NCBI RefSeq assembly: GCF_016859285.1
Contig: NC_053415.1
Coordinates: forward strand, 9,720,501-9,784,500
DNA length: 64,000 bases
Direction of reading: 5' to 3'
Origin: Xiphias gladius
Taxonomy: Eukaryota; Chordata; Actinopteri; Istiophoriformes; Xiphiidae
The notes beneath the pieces were generated by a model. The model made no database searches, had not been told where the DNA came from, and worked only from the letters and a program-made list of their open reading frames with translations. Numbering within the stretch: position 1 is the stretch's first letter; each line of letters begins with the position of its first letter. The position numbers were made by a program, and so were the translations under genes. Below, piece after piece: positions 23,715-36,714 of this stretch.

Positions 23715-26700
23715 ATGATCATCTACAGGTGCATCATCAGCGGTAAGTAGTCATTTCTTCTGTACTCTTTCATGTTGATCAGATAGTGTCTCAGTCGCGG
23801 CAGCTATTGTGGCTGTGTTATCCTGTTACTGTGTGGAGAGTTGGCCAGGCTAGCTAGCTAACTCGTGTTTTCCGATGCTAGCGCTAGCCAGATGCCCCCC
23901 CCCCCCACCATCCCCCGACAAGAAACTAAACTGAGAACTTTTTGACGATAACCAGAGTCTGCCGAGTGTTAGCCACCCTGCCGGCTAGCCACGGATGCTG
24001 AGGCCGGGCCGAGTTTTAGCTCCGGCCCCGTTTCAGCTGCTGGCAAGTTGGCTAAAAGTGGGAAAGTGTGACTACCCCTGCCTCGAGTCATAATGGGAAC
24101 CCTCGGCGGGGTGATGTGATACGGGACGGTGGTCCAGGACATAAATGCAGCGTCAGTCATTATACAGAAACGTGGTGCATGTGGCCTTTCGGCATCACGT
24201 AGCGACTAGCTGCAGTTTTATTTATGGGTAGACGCCTTGCTGCCAGATTTTTCTAGAGTTAACATTAGCATGGCTGCTTCGAAAATGTGTGGAAGATTTT
24301 TCTACCCAACTCAGTGAATCAATAAAACAAGTTCCATATGGTAATTGATTTCTACTGTCCAGTGTACATGTACTTTGTAGTTTTACAGGGCATCCAGAGG
24401 GTAGCCTGGAGATGTGCTGTGTGTTCGGAAGTGTTATAACAGTGTCTCCTTCTCCAGGTGATGAGATGTTCTCAGACGCCTTCAAAGTCAAAGAATCTGA
24501 AAGCGGTTTCTTCTACGAAGTTGAAGGAAAGGTGAGTCAGTGGTACACAGTGTAGCTGAAACGGTTAGTCGATTAAGCCGTGAGGCGACCATCGGAAAAA
24601 TGCAGTTTGTGATAACCGATCAATCGTAACATTTCTTTTTCCAGCTGAAATAGAGGGGGGCGGCAAATATTTTGATTCCAGCTTCTCAAATGAGAAAATG
24701 TCCTGCTTTTCTATCCGATCTGTCGTCGTAAACTAAATAATTTTAGATGTTTGCACTTTTGGTCCACCAAAACAAGACATTTGAAGACGCCTCGTTCAGC
24801 TCTGAAGTTGTGAGCATTTTTTTTAATGATTCATCGACAGAATTATCTCCAGATATGCATTTATGGTCGATCTAGGGAGGGTTTCTTTCAACATGCTTAA
24901 CCTAAAGTAAGACCAAGCGAAAAGGACATTTCACCAGTTCATCCCGTTTAACAATCTGCTCTCTCTTCTGTATATTAGGGCATTTGTGGGCTAATGACGT
25001 AATGTCATTGGCACACGTCCGTTCAGACAACGATAAGGTGATTCAACAAGTTTAATCAACCTTTAGACAATTTCCAATTACTTGCGAGAGGAGCACGTTG
25101 ACATACAGCACCTGGAAAACCAGTTGCTTGATGTTGATGATTACAATTGTTCAATGGGTGGACTTGAAAAATCAATTAACTCATATATCATGATTCTTTT
25201 AAAAACAAAATATTAAATCGCCATGCTGATTCCTGCATCGATATTTATATATTTACACCGGCAAGTGTAGCAATAGCTAGCAGCTAACAGGTAGCCTGGG
25301 AGTTGGCCGGTTAACCTTTAGCATCAGCGCATGAACCGGAGAGCTTCTAAATTGTTCAAAAGGCGGCGGGAGGTCTCCAATTTCCCACTCAAGGTGAATA
25401 ATCCTCATTAAATGGCGCCGCTGACTGTTAATGGTTTTGAATTTAATATAACTTGGTTAACTAACAGACGGAAGACTTCTATATTGGCCTACAGCCCACT
25501 GACCTCTTCAGTGGTATTCCTAATGACAGTTTTCGTGAGCAGTGCTTTGAGACAGAGCCAGGGGGTTTATAGCAATGGTGCAGCTGAAATAAAACTTAAA
25601 CAGACTGACTGAGATGGGGATTGTTTGGAAATACGACTTCATGATATACATGGTCTCTAGAAACGTATCATTCAACTTTTTGCCATGGTCCAGTGTTTAA
25701 AAAAGTAAACAAGTTGCAATATATCTTAATATTGAATCGCAATACTTTGCAGAATCATAGTACATATCAAATCAACACTCATGTATGGTGATGGTATCAA
25801 ATCGGGAAATAAGCATATCGTCCCAGCCCTACTATCCATGTCATACTAGTTACTCTTCATTCACCTGAGATTCAGGTTTAGAACTGTGAGTTATGTGATC
25901 AGTGTACCTTTGTGGCCGACTGTGCCTGTACTGACGGGTGAAAGGCACTGTTTTTACATGACATCACTGCAATCAGGATGGCACAGTGGGTGTGTCCTAC
26001 ACACAAGCCCTTTTTATAGCCTGTTCAAGGCGGGATTGTTGTGCCTTTATTCTGCCTCCCCATTCTGTATAAAAGGTATGAACATGGAAAATGGGGGGGC
26101 ATAATCGTTTTGGCAGTAAGCCTGTAGCGAAGGTGCTCACAGAGCTGGAACAACATCTGTTTCAAAGGGGTTGCCAGCATGGCAGGACAAACGCTGACGC
26201 TGTTGTTACACTCCTCAATTCTGATTCCGGAAAACCGACACACTATTTAAAATCACAAACATGGGGGCGGCATTACGCAGGCTTTGTTTGGTTCTTTGTA
26301 AACAAGCAAAGCCGGCATAATGAGGGGTCCTCTTAATGGCAATTTATCGGGATCTCTACTTAACTACTTAGTCACAACCAGACTTTGACAACAAACGTAT
26401 GCTCTGAAGTACTGAATATTACAATTAATAATTAAAGAAGTTGTGATTATGGGTGGATTCATGACAAAATACCTGGATTTGTGAAGCTCTGGCACGTCTC
26501 TTCTTAAACCATTTATTCTCACTGTTCTGTATCTGTTGAAAGGCTTCGCATTTTTAACTGGCCCTAGAATTTGGTACAGAATGCAGATTATTTTATCAAT
26601 AACTTGATTGAAGGCCAAAATGACACCACTGGTTCTGCTAAATGTGCCCCGCCTTTACTTGGCTAAGAGCGTAAAGTGGACTGTGTTTTTGCATTTAAAG

Positions 26701-29182
26701 CAGATTTAATACTTGATTCAAGTGCCATGAAATACTATCAAACCCCGATATTTTTGGCATAAGAGCCCCCCCCCCATTTGAACATAACATAACCAAAATT
26801 ACTTTGGTAGTGATGGCAGTCTCCAAATGTTTTGTTTACATTTGGTTTATAGATTAAATGTTACTACTGTTAATTTGGATTTAGTTTAATTACCAGAAAG
26901 GTTTTGCTTATTTGAACAAATGAAGTGATCTTAGTCCCCTCGCTGTTAAGCCAAAAGTCACAACAATGAACTGATTTTTCAGTGCTCGGTACAGTCATTT
27001 CTGTCCTCTCTGCTCCCCTGCATAATGAATCTAGACCGTCACCAGGACAGAAGGGTTTGATGATTCTTTATTTGGTGCCAACGCCTCTGCCGAAGAGTTG
27101 CCCGAGCTCAGTGAGTCATCCTCTGTTAGCGGAGTGGACATTATCCTCAACCACAAACTGCAGGAGACGGCCTTTGACAAGAAGCAGTACATGACCTACA
27201 TTAAGGAATACATGAAGGCGTGAGTATCAGTGCTTTAATGGCTAAATGCAATTAGGAAGAGGTCCCCCCCGAGTTCGGTTGTCAGGAGAGAAAAGTTGAA
27301 ATGGTGCATCCCCATCTGTACCTGTGTGGTATGTTGGATTTAAAACAGAAATACTGAAGGGTATCGCTCTGTTTGCATGTCCAGGCTTAAGGGCAAGCTG
27401 GAAGAGTCCAATCCAGATAGAGTGGAGGCCTTCATGGCTGGCATCACAGCAGAAGTTAAGAAGATCGTGGGAAACATCAAGAACTACCAGGTAGCTATGC
27501 AGAGTCGAGTAACACACCGTATTCACAAACCATTTTAACGCCAAAAAAAACTCGCAGTTAGCTGAGTTGGGAGAAGCTTATCAAAGTAACAGCATGTCAG
27601 TCTGGTTTAAGTTTCTGGTGAATAATTCACAAAGAATGTAACGCTCCAACCAGCTACTACATCTGTGAGAAGTTGGATATAATCCAGATGACTCCAAATT
27701 CACTAAAACCTACTCGCAATCAGTTGGCCGAGCCTGGTAATGCACCTCATTATGTCAAGTGCTTTCAGAAAAATATGACGCTGAGCTTTTCTGAATGTGG
27801 GTTTTTAGATGGCACTGGACAAATGTGAACAATCCATTTGTATCCACTTGTTTCAAAGTGGACGTGCACTCGGATCACTGGTGACTTAAAATGCCAATTG
27901 TTGTTAATGTTATAAAGCATCGCATTGAAAGCAGCACATTCTCATTCTATGAAATACACTGCACCAAACAGACATGTTACTGTATCTCAATTTGAGTCAG
28001 ACTAAAATTTGAATTTTTTTAAATTACATACAAAGCATTTAATTAGTTAACAGACCATGTATACTTAGGATAATTTGAGTCAAATACACGCTCGCCAGTA
28101 TTGTTAAAAAAAAAACAACTCCCCACCTTTATTGATTTCAGTTCTTTGACACAGACTGGTTCTTCGGCTGCCACATAACACGAAGGTTGCTCATGAGATA
28201 CGATTTCTGCCTCTTTACTGTAGTGTAGTTAAAGGTGCACTCACTGACTTAATGAAGAGTCTCTTCAAGAGAGCATTTTTAGAAACTTCTAATGCCTTTT
28301 AGGACTCTTAGTGGTAGCCGATACTTTGAGAATACAACCCCTCATCAACACAGCGCAAAACAATAGACTAAAAAAATTAACACAAGTTTCATTTACTCTC
28401 TCTTGAATTTTTGCTGTGGTCCTATGACGTGTTGTCTTTATCTCCTCGCAGTTTTTCACAGGGGAGTCCATGAACCCAGATGGCATGGTGGGACTACTGG
28501 ATTACCGTGAGGATGGCATCACACCATACATGCTTTTCTTCAAAGACGGTCTGCTGGTTGAGAAATGTGTAAGTACTCAACTGAGTCTGAGCTAACGTTA
28601 ACTCGGCAGCTGGAGAGGATGATCTGGTATCTAAAAATACTGAGTAGAGGGTTAGCAAAAACTAGTCTAAACTCTTGTGAATGATGAGTCTTGTTCAGTG
28701 TTTATATAATGAGTGAGTTCGGTACGGTTGACTCTAAGTCAGCATTGGCCTTGCAAGGTTCAGGATGATTTTAAATCAATATATTGGGTGTTGATTAATT
28801 TTCAGCCCATGAAATGCTGATTTCAACATGACTGATTTCCAATGATTACAGTAATTGAAAAGGAAACGAATGTCTAAAATATCTCACTTCTCAGGTCATT
28901 TTAATATTTTGTAGCAGTCATCAGTTGTACTGTTTTTGTTTGTGCGGTTTTTATTTATTCTTTTGGGACCATTGAGCCCCTAGAAAACTACTACTGGGCC
29001 CATTGGGCAATCCTGACTCAAACACTACATTACACAACCGTTTTCACGCAATGAGCAGTACTAACAGTAAACTTTACCGGAACTCGAAGAGGTTATTTTT
29101 AGAGTACATAGTAAGTGGAGTAATTATTGTGAAGAGTTGCTTGGTAGAGTATGTTAATGTGTATTTGTCTTCTTTGCAGTAA
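23715..29182 (+). CDS. tpt1: tpt1, translationally controlled tumour protein (TCTP)
   Basis: TCTP is a small, abundant, mainly cytosolic calcium- and tubulin-binding protein that promotes growth and survival; it is also secreted as histamine-releasing factor. Exons: 23715-23742, 24458-24531, 27035-27219, 27385-27490, 28452-28568, 29180-29182; 513 bases, 170 residues (human 172). Family marks: start [19 protein letters not shown], the first TCTP signature region [11 protein letters not shown] in exon 3, the helical hairpin in exons 3-4 ([20 protein letters not shown]), the second signature from [12 protein letters not shown] to LLDYRE in exon 5, and the conserved C-terminal Cys in EKC. The start ATG is the first in the transcript, in good context (CAAAATG). 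The stop codon TAA is the first triplet of exon 6, so the last exon carries no amino-acid codon. The gene looks intact. Confidence 0.97.
24555..24850. repeat. dispersed fish repeat in tpt1 intron 2
   Basis: Starts with GAAACGGTTAGTCGATTAAG and continues with the recognisable motifs GATTCCAGCTTCTCAAATG and AAAACAAGACATTTGAAGACG. I recognise this as a widespread teleost interspersed repeat whose ends contain ATTAGTCGATTA-like inverted motifs. A second, shorter copy lies in serp2 intron 1 (57080-57290). The family name was not assigned. Confidence 0.6.
24851..27034. other. rest of tpt1 intron 2
   Basis: Mostly unremarkable intron. Around 25990-26330 there is a stretch that looks repeat-derived (a CTGTATAAAAGG motif and a G7 run), but I cannot name the family. 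A C9 run lies near 26767. Mammalian TPT1 introns host an H/ACA snoRNA (SNORA31); I could not locate a convincing counterpart by eye in any tpt1 intron. Confidence 0.4.
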
Positions 29183-29632
29183 CTACCTGGAACTACATCT
29201 ACTTTTCAACTGGCTGCTGCTTCCCGAATGGCCCCAAGAGCCGACTGCAGAGCACTATTTTGCATCATGCCTGAACAAAAACATTCTTGTACAATTTCTT
29301 AAATATTCACATTATGGTCCACAGTACCCCCAAGACTGGGTGAATCAAACATGACTGGTCACTGAATACAGTTTTTAACTTTTTCTTTTTGGCTTTCGCA
29401 GTGTCTGATTTTTGTCCCAGGATTGGCCCTTTTTTTGTGACAGAAAATAAAAGGCCGGACAGTAAGCAAAGCTCTGACTCTGGCTGAAAGAAGACGATTT
29501 TTCTTCTGTCTGCGTACTGTTTTAGCAATGATCCATACAGGTTGAACTCCTCAGACCTCTGTGTTCATGGTTGTATTAAATAAGATTCCATCTACTGAAT
29601 TTGAAAATAAAATCTAGTACCACCACTTTCAG
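29183..29632 (+). other. tpt1: tpt1 3' UTR with two poly(A) signals
   Basis: Sequence after the tpt1 stop. AATAAA occurs at 29446-29451 and 29606-29611, each followed by T/GT-rich DNA, which would give short and long 3' UTRs. Two alternative polyadenylated TPT1 mRNAs are known in mammals. Confidence 0.7.
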
Positions 29633-30677
29633 TTTTGCTGTATTTGTTTACACTCAAACAGGCAGCTTTTAGGTTGAATTTAGAATTAGTGGAGCCTTAA
29701 AATGTACATGTGACTACAGAACAGGGAAATTGACCTCTATCCTCTTCAGCAATGCCATCCTTATCACCATAGTGTGTTTTAAGCGCTGAGGACGCTCCAG
29801 CGGTTGCTCACAAGAAAATGGAGTCTACATCAAAGAGAATATAATAAATATATAATAAAATACAATATTGTAATTGTGATACCTTGGTAGAGACATGCCA
29901 AGATGAACTGATCACCAAAAGATTTAAAATTAAAAGATGAAACTCTCTTCTAGTTTAGAGAACTAATGCATTGCTATAGACCTACAGCAGCTACAAACAG
30001 CTAACTGGCTTACTTTAGAAGTGGTAGCGTAAGGTTAGAAATTCTTATCTATGTATTTGGAAAGGATTGGTTCAGGTAATAGATAAATGCATTAACCGTA
30101 CTGGCGGCTGACCAGACAATTATCACAAGTCAATTAAAACGCATTAGGGTCATATGGGTCACCTCTGAAGGCACTGAAGTGAGAAAATAAGAAAAGTTGA
30201 CAGTGATATATCAGTTGGGTTGACAGCAGGTGACACAGCCTGTACATATCCCCAATTCATTCATTCTTTTGGTAGGAAGGATGCTCGTCTTCAGTTCTCG
30301 CTGATAACGTGAGTTTTAATGTGTCGGCATCCATGTTTAATTGTAAAAGTAAATTTGCCTGTGTGCCGTTTCAAAACTTGGATACATGTTCCTGTATTGC
30401 CAGCATCTGATATATACTTTGTCAAAATTTGAGTTTCGAAAAAACTACAACTATATCTATAGTATCTATACAACTATACTATCATATTGTCTAGATGTGT
30501 GAGCCTCATGCTTCTGTCAATACATTCAATCAGCTTTGAAAAGGATTAATATTTACTTTTTTGTCAAATGATTTTTTTTTTTTTTAAATCGTTTTAACAC
30601 CAAAAGTCTGCACCTAAACTGTAATTACAATCCAATCATCAAGTTTCAACATCTCACCTACTTTAAAGAAGAAAAGT

Positions 30678-30747
30678 GGGACATGGTGGGGATTGAACCC
30701 AGGACGTTGTGCATGCAAAACACGCCCTACCACTGCGCTACATCCCC
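30678..30747 (-). pseudogene. decayed tRNA-Ala copy
   Basis: A 70-nt sequence on the minus strand, very similar to the neighbouring tRNA-Ala but with a 2-base deletion in the anticodon stem, a G-G clash in the D stem, a mismatch at the base of the T stem and one in the acceptor stem. TGC is still readable at the anticodon. A T4 run follows on the minus strand at 30672-30675. Probably a tandem duplicate that no longer folds well. Confidence 0.75.
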
Positions 30748-30902
30748 TCCTGTATATGCCAAGGCTGCGTGTTGTTTAATTAAGTGTAACTTAGAGTAGT
30801 CTTCTGTACCCCCCACATAAAATCCTTTGTCAGGATAACACAGTCACACAACTACATATTAAGGTCGCTGCCTTTACATTGAAAGAAGACAGTCAGTCAT
30901 AA

Positions 30903-30974
30903 TGGAGATGCTGGGGATTGAACCCAGGACCTTGTACATGCAAAGCACACGCTCTACCACTGAGCTACATCCCC
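30903..30974 (-). tRNA. tRNA-Ala (anticodon TGC)
   Basis: 72 nt, no intron. Acceptor GGGGATG pairs with CATCTCC (one G-T pair), D stem GCTC/GAGC with loop AGTGGTA, anticodon stem TGTGC/GTACA around loop TTTGCAT (anticodon TGC), T arm CTGGG-TTCAATC-CCCAG, discriminator A. A and B boxes are intact. No T4 terminator occurs directly downstream, so expression is uncertain. CCA is not encoded, as usual in eukaryotes. Confidence 0.9.
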
Positions 30975-33900
30975 TCTGCTTCCTGTTGCAGGTGGAGTCA
31001 GTATTGAGCAACTGATGTTGTGTCTTTCACATAACCTGAGCATTGATGGATCTTTATTGTCAGTTAGCAGCATACAGATCCCGCAGCCGACAGGTTTCAG
31101 GTTCACACCATCCTTCGGCCTGGAAAAAGGTGGACAGCTCAGTTATTTTGTAAATAGAACGGGGAGGTGAATCCTCAAACAGGTAAGATTTACAGGACAC
31201 AAATACACCATTACTCAGTATAGTTGCTATGGGTTGAGTAATGGCCCGAAATGGACACAAGAGGGAGCCATTTGCTTTTATGAGTGTGGAAACACAGTGA
31301 TGGTAAGTAATGGCAGAGTATCCAGAAACAATGGGGGACAGCAGTGGCCTGGTGTTAGAAGGGGAGGATGAAGTAATCATTATCGAGGTGTCCGCCTGGT
31401 AGCCGACGGCACGAGACTGGGTGTGCGTTTTCCCACAATCCACGGTAGGTCCGAAAGTTATATTCAGACAAAAAAAGGCTGGAGTCCCCTGATGAAAGTT
31501 CAGGGCGTCAGCAGGAATCATAGGAAACATCCGCTGGACCATGAACCATTAACAGCTAATTTCCCAGTAGCTCTGGACCAAAAATGTTGGTAAGACAAAG
31601 AGAACAATCAACCAAACAAATAAATCAATCAACATGACTATCCTGTCGTCTACTTTAATTGCTCGTTGGTCTCCAGTGCAAAAGAACAAGCTGACAGACA
31701 TGAGGCCTTGACATATTGACATCTTATAAAGTATGTCATTCAGCTTGGCCCTGACTGAGAAAGCACTAGTTTTCCTACACTTGGCCTGCAGCGTGGCAAA
31801 ATACAGTGTTAGTAGCTCACTGTAGTACACGTGCACAGTACCAGTGATCAAGTCCTCTTGTTTCCACAAACACAGGACTGAACAGAATATATCCGCTTGA
31901 TTTATGAGTGAGATGACTGACTGAGCTTAAATCCAATCTACAACTTTAATATAACACCAACTGCTACAATAAGCTACAAAAACTCAAGAGGGGGACTCCT
32001 GAGTCTCGTGGACAATCATCAGGACCAGCTGCACTGTTCTTGTCATGAAAAGCCGTGTTTGACGGCGGATGTAGGTAGTGCTGGTTCTGATCTATTCCAC
32101 GTACGACAGGTGCCCCGGGTGCCACCAAAGCCTTGAGTGTGTTACCTAAACAGCCTGCTGTCCCACCTGCCTGAGTGTGATCACAGCTTAGCACCTGTGT
32201 CGTAACGAGAGCAGGTACTCATTATTAATGTGTGCTCCCACTACTCTCTCGATGTCATCGCCTGCATGTGTGTGACAAAAATAACGGGTGCGCACGCTTA
32301 CTTCGCTGCTGGACCTCTGACATCCAAGGCTCTTTAAGTATATTCATGGCGGCTTAGTGTTGGTCTGACTGAGCAGAATATGAAGTCCGTTTTTAATCTA
32401 ATACTCTACATTTCAATTTTAGCTTAGGAGTTTGTGGGTCATCGCTGGTGGTTTGATTCGATTTAATGGACTGATGAGGGAACATTGAGTTAGGTACTGA
32501 CGCTGTATTTTCCTCTAAAATCTCAAGTTATCGCTCTCTGCAAAGAGATTAATTGAATATGCCGAGAGTAGAATTTTATTTGGGCAACTGACCGACTGAC
32601 TGAATCTACTGCATCTCAATGGTGAGTACAAGAAGCTATTCTCTTTCATGATGTAGGTTAAGATGCATGTGTTATATGATTAAAATGTGATGTTCACGTG
32701 ACACTAGCGCACACTCAAAAACTGTTAGTTAGTAGCCTGACACGAGACAGAGAAAAAGACAGATAACATCCACAGATACAGTTTTTATGTACAGTATCTA
32801 CTTTTTTAAAGAAAGTTCTCATTCGGTTAAGCGGTCAACATGCAGCTATGTGACAGGCAGAATATGAACTACAGCTGATGTCTGGTGATGAAACAAATAT
32901 CATTTCTTCATACATTTCCTCTGTTCAGTCTCAGTGTCCTGTGACCAAATGTCAAAACCAGAGGTTGTTCAGGGAAACACAGGAACTGCAGAGTACACCA
33001 AACCTGCTGCCTTTTGTTTTGGAAAGCCAGAGGCAGGAGAGACCTGGGAGGCTGTTATGGGTGGATGTGGAAACACGCATAGTGTGTGACCTTTAGGAGA
33101 CAACCTGCAGCAGAACACACGGTCAGTGTATAAGCATGTGTATACCTAGATGCACTGTGTTATCCTGCCATACACTCATTCTATGATCGCACTAAACAAA
33201 GCTGATTTTTTGCAAATAAATATCAATACTAGACAATTTAAAGACAATGTTTACCCAAAATGTTTGTCCTATATTTGGGTTAACAAACTTTACTAACTAG
33301 TCGTTTAGGAGCTTTGATGCAGCCACCCTCTTCTCATGGTGCAACCAGGAATTAAACATGTGGCATTGCACTTATTTGCTACAACATTTGCTTCAGCATT
33401 TGCTGGAAATGCATTGATATATCATTCAGTAACATTTTTAGAGCCTTATAACCAAAAACGTGTTTTTACCGTCACTATTCTGACCGATGGGATTAAATGG
33501 GTTAAATTAAAGTGTCGGTTTTCAAAATATAAGTGAATTCTCTAACTGAGATATTGGGCTATATCTTTTCAATTCTGGCGTTAACTGTCATGGAGCTTCA
33601 GTAACACCAATGTCTCAAAAATCATTTTCAATCTTCCTAAATTTCCTCTTAATTTCCTCCTTAATTTCCTTGTCTGCATTCGTCAGATAGGGCCACTTTA
33701 GTAGCGACATATGGATGTTGTGCCATAACAGTTGGTATGGGAGAACAAAACTACACTAGTTTGAAATGATTAAACCTCATGTTTTAGGTTTTATGTGAAT
33801 CAAATGAGGCATGCTAATATAACAAATAGACCTGTACTGCACATCCTGACATCTAGCTCATCTGCAGAGGTAGAGCTGAGGACCTGTCAGAGCTGCAGGT

Positions 33901-36625
33901 CAGCAGGTTCGGGTTGGCAGAGCTTCTAACACGCACACATTTTGGTCGTATGCCCATATCTCAGATGTGTTTGTCTGCAGAGAGGAAGAGAGAAAGTAAG
34001 GCGGAAGAGAGACAGACAGGGAGAGCACAGGGAGAATACAAAGCAGTTGAGAAGAAAGGAGGGGTCTCATCACGTTAACCCTCTTACTTCTCGGGCTGAA
34101 ATCTTCCTATTAGCAAAAAGCTGCCGAAAACCAAGAGGGGAACGGTATGTGTGTGTAACCATCTAATAGAAAGATTCAAAACCAGGTGTAACTGTAATCC
34201 AGCAGTAGCTAATCCCTTGAATGAGACTAAAAAAACTGGATAGCCTCAACTAGATGTTAAAAAAGAAAACGAGGAAAGTCTGACATAGACATCTTCAAAC
34301 ATTAGCTGCTCCAAGTGGTAATGGAGGTTAACATGCTGGAGAATTTTCATCTAAAGGCAGAATCGTGAGCCAGTAAACCCCTTAAAACAGAAAGATTCAG
34401 CATTTATAGGGCTGGCCCGACCGTTACGGTCCAGCCACAAAAGTCCTCTCTCTGTTTCCGTTTCTTGCTGTCCCTCCTCCTGTCCTACAGATTCAGTAAC
34501 AGGGAAGGAATGGAGGACGGGCTCGAAGGATGGGTCTGGGTCGCAGTTACCCGCTGTGACTAAATGGCTGGCTCGCTGGCCTGGCCCAGCCATCTGGCCT
34601 TCACCATTCATTCACCCATTAACACTTTCCGTCTTACCGAAGTAAGTATAGATTAATGTTTTGCCAGGGACATAAATTACGAGGCAAAAAGACTGAAAGG
34701 CCGTTTTCTTTCCACTGAACTCGCATATGAGTGTGCGTTTTTGAAACGTAGTCAAACGAGTGAAGCTGCCAATTACACCAGTTATGTCCACATATGTGCA
34801 TCTGGGCATAAAACAGTAGAAATCAGTTTTACCATCTAGCTTGAATAGAAATATGTGGTTCTTTTTAATACCTTAATGTCTTGATCTGTCTTTTTTGTAC
34901 CTTTTTTAATGACAAATGAATTTTAGAGAGGGGCCCAACAGAAATTGATCAAATGAGCTTATGCAGTATCCCCATTCAAACTGGACTAATATTTGTGAAG
35001 TTGGTTAATTAAACAGCATGCTCCTCCGTAATTAATATAAACAGAAATATCTCATTTCAGTTCCATCATCAATCTGAAACTACAAAGTTCGGAGCCAAAT
35101 TCAGGGAGTCTATTGATTAGCTTCCTGTAAGTGCAAATACAGTGAGTGCAGAAAAGGAGACAGCACTGATGAGTTGTGACTGTATTATGGACCAACCTTT
35201 GCACAAGATATTTTGATATACATTACATTCAGATAGTTGACCGTGCAACAGGCGATTGTTGTAACTTTGCAAAACCGGCAATCTGACAATCACACTTGGG
35301 TTACACAGTGACTTACCAGATGAGCAGACGTCTAAAAAAATGATTCCAGGTTTCACCCTCTCCGTCAAGCTCTCCTCGCCTTTTCTCACAACTACGCCAT
35401 CACAGTTCATGCACTGGAACGCCATGACTTTTTCTAAGGAGAGACTGTCTGAAAGTTGGGCCCGCATCCCAGTTTGTGCGATTCATTGCGTAAAGACTAA
35501 AAAGATATGCAGAACATACTGAGTTCTTGAAGAGGAAGATCAGCAAAGTAGTGTACTGTATCCAGCCAGGAGGAGGAAATGACAGCAGACATTTTGCCCT
35601 CCCTTGTGTCGCAATTCGAAACAGGTAGAAGCACTTTTGCCTGCAAACAAAACCTAGTCATAGTCACCTAGTCATATAACATGGTTTGTTTCAAGCAAAC
35701 TGGACCCTCCACTCCTTACTGCACTTTACAAAGTGCTGTCCATGAAAGATAAATGATTCTTTGGCCAAACACACATCGTAATATTTCATCTGACGCCATG
35801 TTCCTTTAGATGTTTGACCCTTTTTTTTGCTCTTTTTTGAATTTGTGCATTAAAAGCTTCTCCTTTACAGGACAGTAATGAGCCCGAATACTGCAAAAAC
35901 ATTTTTACTCTTGGCTGAGATGGAAAAGTAGGCATATCATAAAAAAATGGCTTGGTGGTCAAAGATAGGGTCACATTTCAAACCTGTCTTAAAATAATAC
36001 CCGTATGCCCCTATGTTATTGGTTGCTGTAGTTGTTCCTACGTTCTCGTTTGGTACAAAAATGTATCACATAGACAGCCAGAGTATCTTAGTCATAGTCG
36101 GTCATATCAGAGGTGGATAACACTGCTTTGCCAACATCACCAACATTTTTTAATGAAAAGACAGTCTTGGCCGAGTTATTTATCATTGTAACACTGATGT
36201 ATATACAGATACATTCGGTTTGTTTTTGTCACATAAATGGGAAGATGACTGCTGTAAGGACACTTCTTGCAAAATTTTCCATCTGGGTGGATATAGTCTG
36301 TTATCTGGGCCTCCAGGCATAGTTTGAAATGCAAACTGGCCTTTCCTCACAGCGAGGCTAAGCTCTCAACCTTCACCAAGATTTTCAATTTATAGCAACT
36401 AAAATTTCACACCTTAATCCTGTTGGGACATTATGACTGTGCACAGAAAGCCTTCACGTTTTCCCTCTCTTAGCCCGATCCTGGTGTAAACATCACCATT
36501 AATCTGCTTGTGTGTCTTGTATTTCACACATCCTGTACATTATATATGTGTTGGTCTAAAGGAATGTGGGTTGGTGCCTGTGAAAGGTTTAGAGGAATGG
36601 GTAGGCACACAGACCCTAAACAGAG

Positions 36626-36628
<3 letters not shown>

Positions 36629-36713
<85 letters not shown>
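36629..36713 (+). repeat. (GT)n microsatellite
   Basis: About 42 perfect GT units preceded by a short GA run. Confidence 0.95.

Positions 36714-36714
<1 letters not shown>

Noticed and set aside
24532-29179. SNORA31-like H/ACA snoRNA in tpt1 introns
   Set aside because: Expected from mammals, but no hairpin-H-hairpin-ACA layout could be identified by eye; a covariance-model search would decide.
35117-35467. Mis18/Yippee-like zinc domain suggested by FQCMNC
   Set aside because: Only one CxxC is present, the second half of such a domain is not found nearby, and the next splice-bounded segment is out of phase.
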